From Phyllostachys edulis (lineage: Eukaryota > Streptophyta > Magnoliopsida > Poales > Poaceae), in NCBI GenBank assembly GCA_036346405.1, contig CM070557.1, forward strand, positions 57,232,016 to 57,296,015: a DNA stretch of 64,000 bases, read 5' to 3'. Positions within the stretch are counted from its first letter, which is position 1. Every line of letters begins with the position of its first letter. The position numbers and the translations under genes are program-made. The notes beneath the pieces are model-generated. The model had not been told where the DNA came from. It did no database searches and saw only the letters and a list, made by a program, of their open reading frames with translations. Shown piece by piece: positions 34,269 through 44,558 of this stretch.

Positions 34269-35880
34269 ATCTCCCTCTTGATGAATACATTGACAATACA
34301 ACAAAATCAAGAGATAAAATTTTTTGGAAGGAAGCTTTCAAAGCTGCCAAGCAAAAAGAAAATTCTCACCCACAACACAAGAGAAGCAAATTTGCAAAAT
34401 TCTCCAAGATTTCCCCCATTTTCTCCCCCTTTGGCAATGTAATCATCAAGTACTTTAAAGGAGAATTTTTTAAAAAAATAAAAGAGCATGAAGAGTAAAA
34501 ATCAAGAAGCTTTGGAGATTATGCAAGTCAATTTAATGTATTAACCAAGCCATCTTGTTGAGTAGAGCTATCTAGATCATATAAAAACATGTATCATGTA
34601 GCAGAGTCAAGACAAGTCTGTACCACTTGAAAGATGATTAAGCAATTTTAACTTAAATGACGGGCATCTCAATCAATGACTAAACTGATTATAAGCACCA
34701 TAAAAAGATATCACCAAGAAAAGTGAGAGCCGAACAGTGAGACAAGCTTTAAATCTAGATGAGCTATCAGTCTCATGGATCACCCCATTGCTTCACTTTC
34801 AATTCTTATTTGCATGTGGCATACTTGTAGCATACTTCTTTTCAAGGGTGGCATGCTTGAAGCATACTTATTTTCATTGAAGCACTTTGTGTGCATTTTT
34901 TTGTTAAAGATACACAGCTATGTATGGCATGCTTGAAGCAAACTTCTTTTTATTTGAGCACTTTTTTTGTATTTTTTTTAATAATACGCAGCTATGTATG
35001 GCATGCTTGAAGCACACATCTTTTCATATTCCTTTTCTCAACCCTTTATCTTTTATAACATGCCAAATTGAGTGAGCAACACAGGATTGAAATGAGAGAC
35101 ATACTTGCTTCAAATCCAAGATTTAAAATAAGACCCACAAACAAGCTCATCCTTTTCAATAGACATCACAAAATGATAGCAATAATCAATCTAGTCAAAG
35201 TTTTCAGCCATGTCATGATTTAGTTCTTTATGTAGCAAATTTATCAAAATCAGTCAAGATCAAGGCTACATAGCACATGAATAAATATGATAGAGAGAGC
35301 TCTACAACTCATTTGATTTCAATGGCTTGGACTTAATAAATTGTGAGACAAGAATAATAATCAAAGCTTCTGAATTTTTGACCAAACAGCTCCCCCTCAA
35401 AATAAGCCCATAGGATGAACGACACCCAATTCACTCCATAAACGGACAAAACGAGAAGTATCAAGCGGCTTAGTAAAAATATCAGCAAACTGAAAATCAG
35501 ATTCAACAAAGTGGAGAATAACATCACCCTTTTTCACATGGTCTCTGAGAAAGTGATATCTGATATCAATATGTTTAGTCCTCGAATGTTGCACTGGGTT
35601 CTTAGCAATATTAATAGCACTAGTGTTATCACAATAAAGAGGAACACTATTCAAATCTACCCCATAATCCCTGAGAGTAGAGGAAATCCAAAGAACCTGA
35701 GAACAACTAGCGTATGACAACATACTCGGCTTCACTTTGTTGATTGAGCAACAGAAGACTGTTTTCTAGAAGACCAAGAAATTAAAGATGTGCCTAAAAA
35801 GTGACATGTGCCTGAAGTGCTTTTTCTATCAATTCTACACCCTGCAAAATCACTATCTGAGTTGGGGGATGCTCTTTGCG
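34269..35880 (-). pseudogene. Ty1/copia 3' internal region with RNase H remnant
   Basis: On the minus strand, 35,880-35,397 encodes copia RNase H: SDFAGCRIDRKSTSGTCHFL and ISWSSRKQSSVAQST, then after a frameshift near 35,730, LYCDNTSAINIAKNPVQHS, TKHIDIRYHFLRDHVKKG and the ADIFTKPLDTSRF box, with a stop at 35,397. 35,396-34,269 is AT-rich non-coding 3' region with repeated TATGGCATGCTTGAAGCA-type blocks (34,800-35,010), ending in a polypurine tract next to the LTR. Upstream, at about 35,875, it is cut by unrelated LTR sequence. It is dead. Confidence 0.85.
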
Positions 35881-37147
35881 CAGAGACTTGGGGGATGTTC
35901 TTCCCATAAAGGCCATGGAGGTCCAGAGGGAATCCAGAAGAGGAGGTCCTGGAAGGGCACAACCACCCATTATGGCGGCAAGAACAAGAATAGATCATTA
36001 CACAAGGAGACTTACCAGGTATACGAAAGAATGATGGGTGAAGGGGGAGGTCGAGGGCAATAGTGGCGGTTGAGGCCCGTGCCAAAGCTCCTGTGGAGCC
36101 TCCAATGGTGGAAATACGGCAAAGAAGGTCCCTGGCGGAGTTCTTGGAGGAAGAAAACACTAGAAGCATACGTGTCAAGATGAGTGTGACAGAATAGGTC
36201 AAAAAGTATGTGAGTGACAGGGCAGGTGTCATCACCAATTTGGTGAAGGACAAAAGAAAAGAACAAGGTATGCTGTAAGGAAGGGGACAAGGAAAGATAA
36301 CAATGGTGCCACTAAGTGACCACATTCAGAGTAAGCAGCCACGTTCATGGCCGCATTTAATGCAACATGACATGCATTAAATGCACAAGGTACTTGTGTG
36401 GCGGAGAAAAATGAGAATGGGTAAGACTGGTAAGTGGGACCAGTCAAATTTAGAAATAGTTGGGTCAAAGAGGGAGGTCCTGACACGCAAGAGAGGTCTT
36501 TGAGGAGGTCTGAAAGGCTTAGGAGGTCCTGTCGGCTTAGGAGGTCCTAAGCCCAAAGGACATGGAGGTTCAATGGGTGGGGAGGTCCAGAGGACAAGAG
36601 GTCTAAAAGACATTAAGGAGGTCCTGGACAGGAGGTCCAGGAGGCTACAAGGAGGTCCTAAAGGGCTCGAGAGGAGGTCCTGCGACCCAAGGGAGGTCTT
36701 ATGAGGAGGTCCAAAGAACTAAGAGGTCCTGACAGACAATATCAACAGGGGGGTCCTGACGGTTAGGATCTCTACAAGGGGAGGTCCGGACATGGGGAGG
36801 TCCAGAGGACTAGATCGGCAATGGGAGGTCCTGACGGTCAAATTCAAAGGAATGCCTAGGCATAGAGGCACATCCAAACAAGGAGGAGGTCTGAGCCACA
36901 GAAGAGGTCCAAACCACACATAACACAAAAGAGGTAGGCTGAGGGGAGGACTAGCAAGCATATAGGAGAGGAAGCAACTCCAAGCTCAATCAACTCCAAA
37001 TGAACCAAGATTTTGAATTAATTGAAGTTTTGTCTTAGTCATTTAAAACTCTTTCAAAATCTCAAGTTAAGCTTTGAACTCTCATCAAAACCAAATGGTT
37101 CTATTTTATTTTGAAACTTTAAAAGGTTTAGAAAACTAGGGTGTTAC
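35881..37147 (-). repeat. Truncated LTR with GGAGGTCC units
   Basis: On the minus strand it begins TGTAACACCC (37,147). It matches 24,850-26,142 over most of its length, including the block of GAGGTCCTG-type repeats (36,470-36,920) and the AT-rich start with CTTTGAGATTTTGAAAGAG-like text. It ends where the copia RNase H begins. Confidence 0.6.
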
Positions 37148-38573
37148 AAGGCAGGCCCCCAAGGCCGGTATGTGACACGGCACCTCCGGCTCGGTCCCCC
37201 TACCCTTGATCACAAGGATTTTGGTGAGGGCATGATTTATGCACTGATTTAGTTGATTTTTGTTTCATGCATGGTGATTGAACTAGAGGTGGGTTCACTG
37301 ATGGTGGTGTGGCCGCCGGTGCACTGAGGTATAACCCTCCCCTACTCCCTCTCTATCACTCCTCTACTACTACTCTATTATGATGGAATGGATGATACTG
37401 TGATGGCTATGTGTGGATGATAATATTGTTGCCTGGGCACTCTCTCTGTGCATGGTTGGTGCATGGTTGATCTCCCATGGAGGGTTTGGATTGGGTAAAG
37501 AAAGCAGTGGGACATGAGTGGGGTTACCTGTTTTGGGATGGACGAGGAGTGGAATGACAGTGATGGGTCGGTGATGAAGCTGGTGCTCTCCACTTGTTTT
37601 TGCTGGTCCCTTTGTTCCCCCTTGTGCTTGTTCTTCCTCCTTGTCCTCCGGTGGCTATGGATGCGTAGTGTGCTTGCTTTTGGATAGCAGTGCTTGCTTG
37701 GCTCTTGGCTTGCTTTGCACTGGTTGGCAATGGAGCTCGATGGTGTTGGCCTTGTTTGGGTGAGGCTTTGTTTGGGTGATGCCTTCGGCTGTGAATGAGT
37801 GAGGGGCTTTGCTTGCTTTGTGAGGCACTCGGCTGGGAGGAGGAAATGAGGTTTGGGTTGGCTTTGAGCTGGCTGTGCAATGTGCATACATGTGTAGGGG
37901 GATGAATGGCTTATGGGGAGGCTTCGGTTCGTTCATGCCCCCTTGCCTTGGCCTGAGCAAGATATTTTTGCCCTTAGCTCTATCCATTTCAACCTTACTG
38001 TTAACCATTGGGAACTATAGGGCTAAAGTCCAATGGTTTTCTATTGCTCTGCTGGTTGGTGGCTGACGATGGGAATGTGGATCGAGGAAGGGTTCGATGG
38101 GATGGCGATATATGGACAAAGGGGAAGGAAAGGCCTTGCAACAAGGATGCAAACTTTCTAATTTATTCGTTTTGTAATATACTCAAAGTTGTAATTGTGA
38201 TATGTTGTAATTAGTTCTTGTAATTTCTGGAGATGGATTCCTGTACTATTTTTATGGATAAGGTAATATTGGTATCGACTTTGAGTTTTAACAATGATGG
38301 AATTTTGATTTTAGAAATCCTATTGCAACTCTTGCTGATATAAACTTGTATTAAACTGTTGTGTGACGTGTTTGATATTAATATGAGATTATGCTCGTGT
38401 TTTGTTTAGATGAAATTTTATTTACTTCTAATTAACGATTTGCGTTGTTTTAGATTAGTCTGAATACAGAACAAGGAATTTAAATAGATGCAAAACTCCA
38501 ATTCAAAAACCACAAATTTGAATTAATTAATTAAAATTAAAATTTTGAAAAGCGAAATTTTTAGGATGTTACA
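37148..38573 (+). repeat. LTR-like fragment ending in GATGTTACA
   Basis: It ends TTTTTAGGATGTTACA at 38,573, a usual grass LTR 3' end. The 38,150-38,230 TTGTAATT-rich part resembles 53,740-53,830. No coding domain is present. Minus-strand open frames at 37,378-38,008 are low-complexity and show no family. Confidence 0.45.
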
Positions 38574-38847
38574 GTCAGTTACCTGTGTCTGGTATTTAGA
38601 GGTAACCCTTGGTAGTAAGGTTCAGTTTTGCACTTTTGGCTCCTTGATTTCCTTTCTTTCGAGGTTAGCTCCTTTGTTTCCAAAAAGGATTGGGTCACAT
38701 TTGTGCATTTGAAAGCCATCGGTTTTAAATTATGTTTAGCTTAATCTTCGTCTTCATTTTCCACTCAAGGTGTAAGACGATGGTTTTGAATACGACTTGA
38801 CGCGGGTGCAGAAGTAAAGATCTTGAGCTATGAACTACCTTTCATAT

Positions 38848-39219
38848 GGTAGCTGTTTCAAGAGTTTTTGTCGTATTGGCGCGTTTTCCAGACGAATCAG
38901 CGAAAATGTCACTCGTCGCGCGGTATTAGCAGAAATGGAGCCGTGTCCGCACGGCCACCGTGGGATTTTCCCAATGGGCCGACACGTAGCCAACACCGCA
39001 CGATGACCATGCATTTCGACAGCACCGCACGGTGGTCGTGCGGTTTTGAGGAGAAATGCATGGTCACCGTGTGTTGGCTACATGTCGGCCCATTGGGAAA
39101 ACCGCACGGTGGCTGTGTGGACGAGGCTCCATTTCTGCAAATACCACGGGGCGAGTGCCTTTTTGGCTAATTCGTCCGAAAAATGCGCCAATACAAGCAG
39201 AAACTCCTGTTTCGAGCAA
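38848..39219. mobile_element. Foldback/MITE element with about 150-bp inverted arms
   Basis: The left arm (GTATTGGCGCGTTTTCCAGA from 38,873; GCAGAAATGGAGCC; CCCAATGGGCCGACA) is repeated inverted in the right arm (complement from 39,196: GTATTGGCGCATTTTTCGGA...). A short GCACGGTGGTCGTGCGG centre separates the arms. Arm similarity fades outward to about 38,848 and 39,219. No target duplication was found. Confidence 0.75.
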
Positions 39220-39394
39220 GTAAGACACACGGAGGAGAGTACATAGGCTTTGTAATTAACTCGAATTTTTAACGCAGTGTACAATTACACATTATTTCAA
39301 TATAGATATACATGACAAAAATGTATGTAAAAATATATTCATTTCGTACTATCAAGAATTATTCACTTCATACTTGAATTTTATAATTTAACCC

Positions 39395-39665
39395 TTTTTA
39401 AATTTTATTTTTATTAATAAACTCTCGTCCAACTTGTTTCCAAATTACCCTTTTGGCCACGTCACAACGTAAGTCCAGCATTGGGCCAAAAAATAGCCTA
39501 TTTGGCCACACCACTAGTGGTGACATGGCAAAACAACACTGGCAGGGTTTGGCCACGCGAGGATTGATAGCGTAGCACGTGTATTTGCCACGCCACGGAC
39601 TGTGGTGTGGCCAGAAAGGTTAGATTTGGAAAAAAAATTGAGGATGTGTTATTAATAAAATATTT
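39395..39665. mobile_element. Foldback MITE, relative of 54,628-55,000
   Basis: AT-rich ends (TTTATTTTTATTAATAAACT against TGTTATTAATAAAATATTTT) flank inner inverted blocks such as TTTGGCCAC and CACCACTAGTGGTG. It shares the layout and the GGTGACRTGRC-AAACAACACTG text with the element at 54.6 kb. Confidence 0.5.
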
Positions 39666-40439
39666 TTTCAAAAAATGATTATTTAATTGACAAATCTCTT
39701 AAAGTGTAGAAAAAAATCAAACGTACGAGGTCTATATATTGATCATAAGTATTTACAATTCTACCATATTAGCCGTATCAGGATTTATAAATACAAAACA
39801 CTCTAGAACGATGCTTACCGTGACTAGAAGGACAATTTTAAAAACATAGTATTATCTAGAAATAAAAAATTATAGTTTTTGTGGTAAAAATTCTTTGCAA
39901 TTCCTTGTTTCAAACGACCCAAAAATGCAAAGGTTTCCTCTGTAGTTTTCTTGGTTCTCTATCGAAACCACGCGACCCAATGGGCGTGTTTGGCTTTTTC
40001 AAAAGCCGGAAGCCGTCGCGGGGCTGTTTCCACGGCTTCCCACCACCCCCTTTCCGAATTTGCACCGAAGTTGGATGGTGTTTGCCTGCGTTTTGCCATT
40101 CAACAAAGACCACAGCCCCCTCGCACGAAACCCTAGCGCCCCTCGCCCTCTTCCGCCCGAGCGTCACCTCCCTCCTTCCCACGTGTGGGCACCTTCCGCT
40201 CCTCCGCCCTCATCCTCCCGAGCCCCGCCTGCTCCTCCGTCCTCCTCCTCCCCTGCCAACGCCACCGCCCCTCCTCCCTCCTCCTCCCGCGCTAGCACCG
40301 CCACCTCCCTCCTCCTCCCGCGCCACTGCCCTCCTCTTCCCCTGGCGCCTCCACCCGCCGGCGCCGTCGTCTCCCTCCTTTACTAGCCCTTTACTAGGGC
40401 ATCTGTTTTTTAGCTCACCACCTCCGCCCACTTAAACTT
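39666..40439. other. No gene seen; AT-rich then GC-rich flank
   Basis: 39,670-39,900 is AT-rich. 39,980-40,400 is GC-rich with Pro/Ser/Ala-rich open frames in several registers, which I take as composition, not coding. The text GCGTGTTTGGCTTTTTCAAA at about 39,982 resembles MITE-type sequence, but no second end was found. Confidence 0.4.
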
Positions 40440-42393
40440 TCCTAGCTAGTGCTGAGCTAAATTGACATTAGCTCTTGATAGCAAATTCATAGTCCACGAA
40501 AGATTTAGTGCTTCCACTGTCCACCAATGTTATAGCTTTCTTTCCTTCAACCATAGTAACCAAGAAGAAAGTAGCAGGAACAATGGTTCCTTGTACTGCA
40601 TGCTATGGTAGTTGCATTAATTCTTCTTTGGGCTCCAAGTCATTATTTTTTTTGGGCTATCAGATGTCGTGGTGTAACCATCCTCTGCACCTTTGTCCTC
40701 CACCTCTGTCAATTGACCTTCCCCATCTTCTCTCAATAACAATGCGTGGATGGCCCTCTTTACTTTACACTTGTGATTCACAAACCATGGTTCTTGATAA
40801 TACCAGCAAGTTCTCTTATCTTTCTCCCCAATGCGAGGTGTATTCTTGTTGCCGGTGTTCCTGTCAATATTTGGTTGCATTGGTTTTGTGGTAGGCTTGC
40901 ATTGGTTGTTGTTTCCTGCAGTAAACTTGTTTTTGTTGTAACCTCCCATATGGTGAGACCTTTTTTTTTGTAGCAGCTGACTTCTCATATATCTTGGAAT
41001 ACCAATAAGCTTCCATCAGCCCTTGCGGCCTTTGCCCACTAACACCATGCTTGATCTCTGTTCTCAACCCCCCAATAAAGTAGCTCATCATGAATGCCTC
41101 CTGCATCTAAGGGTGACATCTCTTTACTAGTGTCATGCACTCTTCAAATTTATCACATATTGGGACACCGAAGACCCACATTGTCCCATGTTTTGCAATT
41201 GTTCAACAACATCATGCGCATTTGCCTCATAAAAACGGTCAACCACCATGGAGCAAAGTTGGCTCCAATTCAATATCTGCCAAGGGACTCCTATCCCCTT
41301 CAACCATCTCGGTGCTCTTCCTTGGAAACGTGATGTGGTTAAGTTCACCCATTGTTCCATTGGGGTGCCTGATAGAGTGAAGAATTGCTCACACCGCTTC
41401 AACCACTCAATAGAGTCATCACCATTGAAGTGAGGAATTTCAAGTTTTGGCCCTTTTATCACAGCCTCTGCATAGTATGATGTATTTCCCACATTTCCTG
41501 CACGAGGAATTCCCTGAGAATCAGGCACCCGAACCCCTGGAAACTGTGAAGTATTATCTAGGTTCAAGACCTATCCAATGATAGGATTATACTGGTGGTT
41601 GCTCAAGAAAGGGTGATTCCAATTGATCCCGTAGTGATTTCCATTCCCCGCATGTTGTTTGCCCCCCATTTGGTGAGCTTGAGTATTAAGACCCTCATTT
41701 GTCGTGCCACCCTGTGGGTTTGTTCTAATAGCAGGAGTATAGATGGGTGTCAGAGAGGGGGCTATAGCGTTGGGCTCAATGTAAAAACGCACAGCAGTTG
41801 TATCACCCCCAATATTGATATTAACTAGATCAGACAAAACCCTACTCCCGACCCCAGTTCAAGTTGCTACCCAACGTTGCCGTTGAAGGGGGCAGTAGTG
41901 TTTATCTCACCGGTTGCTGCCTGAGTAGTTGTTCCTTCAAGATCTGGTGGACAAAACCTCTTCAGGAGAGACTTAATCTTTGCCATTTCAGCTTTCATCC
42001 CCCTCAGCTTTGCTATCTCCTCTCCGATGGCCGCAACCTCAGACCTTGCGTCAAAAACACCTTCATCCCTGGCCATCCTATTCTGAGATCGATTCTTTAC
42101 TACCATGCACCTGGATTCACAGAATCGGTTTGAGGGATTTTACTAGCATCAGCCAACCTCTCCCCTCTTCCTCATATGAATCTCCTCCGGTAACCGATCC
42201 AATCGAGCTTGGGGATTTCACAGTAACATGTTGAAATAGCTGCCAACCTTCACTGATTTGGACCTTCACTCCTCGCCTCCGAGTGGTAGATCCGATTGAG
42301 CTCGGGGATTTTACAGCAGCAAATCGGAATCTGCTTCCAACCTTCACTAATCTGAATCCTCACTCCAAGAATCGATATGTGCTCTGATACCTT
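40440..42393 (-). pseudogene. gag: Gypsy gag and protease start, truncated
   Basis: On the minus strand: MVVKNRSQNRMARDEG start at 42,106 and a coiled-coil-like part (AAIGEEIAKLRGMKAEMAKI). After a stop near 41,870, frames continue with FYIEPNAIAPSLTPIYTPAI. The capsid part at 41,567-41,133 reads GPKLEIPHFNGDDSIEWLKR, CEQFFTLSGTPMEQWVNLT and VVDRFYEANAHDVVEQLQNM. The zinc-knuckle/linker part is at 40,988-40,617 (CWYYQEPWFVNHKCKVKRAI). The protease start, with LVDSGSTKSFVDYEFAIKS, is near 40,490-40,550 and ends abruptly at about 40,440. Several stops and frame changes separate the parts. The capsid matches the gag of the 1-4.3 kb element in order and motifs. Confidence 0.8.
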
Positions 42394-43330
42394 TGTCAGG
42401 ATCCACAGGGATCTGACGGAATTTAGGGAAATTTTGGGAGAGTTTGGTGGCGGACGATAAAACAAGAGTTAATTCCTTATTTGCCATTGGAACTTGGCGG
42501 TCTCCCTAAAATGCCATCGAAAAGTTACTCATCCCTTATTTGCCACTCATTCTCAACTTCCCTCCCGTTTTTGCCCTCGGTCAGTTGACCATTGACTTGA
42601 CCGTTGACTTGGATCTTGAAAATTTTGCCCTAAGTATCTTTGATATCTTGAAAGATTTTTTGAGATAAATATAGTTCAAATAAAATCGTATAAAATTACA
42701 CAATAATCCACACTATGTCAGAAACTTCCCCTAAAAATTTCATAATTTTTGGAACTATATTACTATGTCAAACAATTCCCTGAAGATATCAGCATGCTTA
42801 GGGGCAAAATCGTCTTTTCGCATCCAAGTCAACGGTCAAGTCAATGGTCAACGGGCTGGAGTGGCAAAAACGGGAGGGAAGTTGAGAACGAGTGGCAAAT
42901 AAAGGATGAGTAACTTTTTGATGGCATTTTAGGAAGGCTGTCAAGTTCCAATGGCAAATAAAGAATTAACTCATAAAACAAACCCTAGAACTACTTTACT
43001 CTATGATAAGAACTAAGAGTATGCTTCATCAATCTTGCTTCTATTACTGGATGTCGGGCTTATATACCCTTAAAGTTTATAGCTGAAATCACTGTCATAA
43101 ACGAGTTTAACTGCAAGACCGAATTAACTGAAGGTAAATAGTGTCCGACGACAATCACATGACGTCACCAGTGCTAAATAGCGATTACTAAATCTAGCTT
43201 GAGCCGTTAGATCTTCTTAAAGCAAAATCCTTCGGCATCGGATGGACTCGAGCGCCAACAAGTGAAGTCGACGAAATGTTACGTCGGTCGCCGACTTGTT
43301 CTCTGAACTGTAATACTTTGAAAATCGCTA
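42394..43330 (-). repeat. 5' LTR of the second gypsy, split by a Mutator-like MITE
   Basis: It starts TGTCAGGATCC on the plus strand, next to the tRNA-Met primer site variant (GCTCTGATACC at 42,381-42,391). A 507-bp MITE interrupts it at 42,466-42,972. The other side runs on to about 43,330; this end is estimated by comparison with the LTR at 3874-4322 (shared CAAGTG-AAGTCG.CGAA text). The first part is repeated at 56,604 onward. Confidence 0.65.
42466..42972. mobile_element. Mutator-like MITE with a perfect 9-bp target duplication
   Basis: It begins GAGTTAATTCCTTATTTGCC and ends with the inverted GAGTTAATTCTTTATTTGCC. The arms stay inverted-complementary for about 150 bases (CCATTGGAACTTG, ACTTCCCTCCCGTTTTTGCC, GTCAACGGTCAAG). 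The flanks ATAAAACAA at 42,457-42,465 and 42,973-42,981 are identical 9-mers, the Mutator-type duplication length. No transposase is present. It lies within the gypsy LTR, so it is younger than that insertion. Confidence 0.92.
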
Positions 43331-43702
43331 ATCCATTTTGCCTAAGTATGACACTTGTATCCACTGGTCAATTCCGGTGCGGGTAATCGTGTGCGGCTTC
43401 ATCATGTGCCGCATTTTTATCCTGCTACGTGCGATATGTTCGGTTAAAACCCTATCCTTCCAGCCATGTAGGAGTAGTGTAGTTTGTTTTCAGCAATCAT
43501 CAATTCATGGTAGGTCAGAGACAGTAGTGGTGAAGCTAGGATGAAAATGGAGGGGAGGCTCGTAGGCCAAAGCTTCCCCAGCTGCCCATGTCGACACCGT
43601 AGATTGACACACGCACGGTCGACGCGACGACGCCGTCACGGGCTCACGGCCTGCGCTGGCACCGTCGGGCTCGTGCATGAGTTCACGGTCTGTACTTGTC
43701 GA

Positions 43703-44170
43703 CAGTGACGGACGCAGTACAAAATTTTATCCGGGATAAGCATAATTATGGCTAATTGGTCGCAAACAAGTCGATTTATGCATCATGCATGCGAAGTTCA
43801 CAATCGTAGTAGTTTTAGACTAAAATCAATCATAAAATTCGATAGACAAATGAAGCAAATTCATTCTCTCAATTCGGCTCACTATCAGTTTCTTAGTCAG
43901 ATAGGCCTCCCATTCCGACATTCGTCCTCAAATAATCAAATTTAACATATAGAGATGTCGTTTCGCATTGAAAATTGACATACAAAATTTCACAATGTCA
44001 CACTCTCAAATTAACATATAACTCTCTCTCTCTCTCTCATTCTCTCACAAAATATGTCCTTATACATAAGATTGAAATTAGAACTACAAGGACTAGCCGG
44101 GGGTGGAGGGTTACCGGCGGCGGAGGGTGGGCTCGAGCCCACCCAAGCTCACCTGGTGGCTACGCCCCTG
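43703..44170. mobile_element. hAT-like non-autonomous element
   Basis: It begins CAGTGACGGACGCAG, and the complement of its end begins CAGGGGCGTAGCCAC, both of the CAG(T/G)G-CG type seen in one grass hAT group. The interior is AT-rich with a (CT)n microsatellite at 44,022-44,039. No clear 8-bp target duplication was found, so the exact ends are provisional. Confidence 0.5.
44022..44039. repeat. (CT)n microsatellite
   Basis: Nine CT units within the hAT-like element. Confidence 0.95.
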
Positions 44171-44558
44171 GGACTCGGAGACCATTCTTATTGACTACTC
44201 AACAGACAATTTCATAAAAACAAGCGCGCAATATCTATGCCGCCGAAGACAGTACAAAGCATTGAGCTCAATTTTTGACAACACAGCACCAATACACAAG
44301 CTTTTGAGTAAGGCTCGAAACATGACACAGCTGATAGGAGTCTGCACATCAACGTTGTGGTATTTTACAATGAAACATGAAGGAAAATATACAATAGCCA
44401 ATAGTATGCCCACAACTTCGTCTCGGAATAAATATGTGCGGTCTTATTGAGGGGGGGGGGGTGGTACGTAAGTTACAACTTACAAATCTTACACACCTTT
44501 CCATCCTTTTGTTATCGCTGGAAGACGCATAATTGCCATGCCCTATACTTCATGGCTG

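Noticed and set aside
37378..38008. Minus-strand frames of 117-169 codons
   Set aside because: Overlapping registers of low-complexity Ser/Lys/Pro text in LTR-like sequence.
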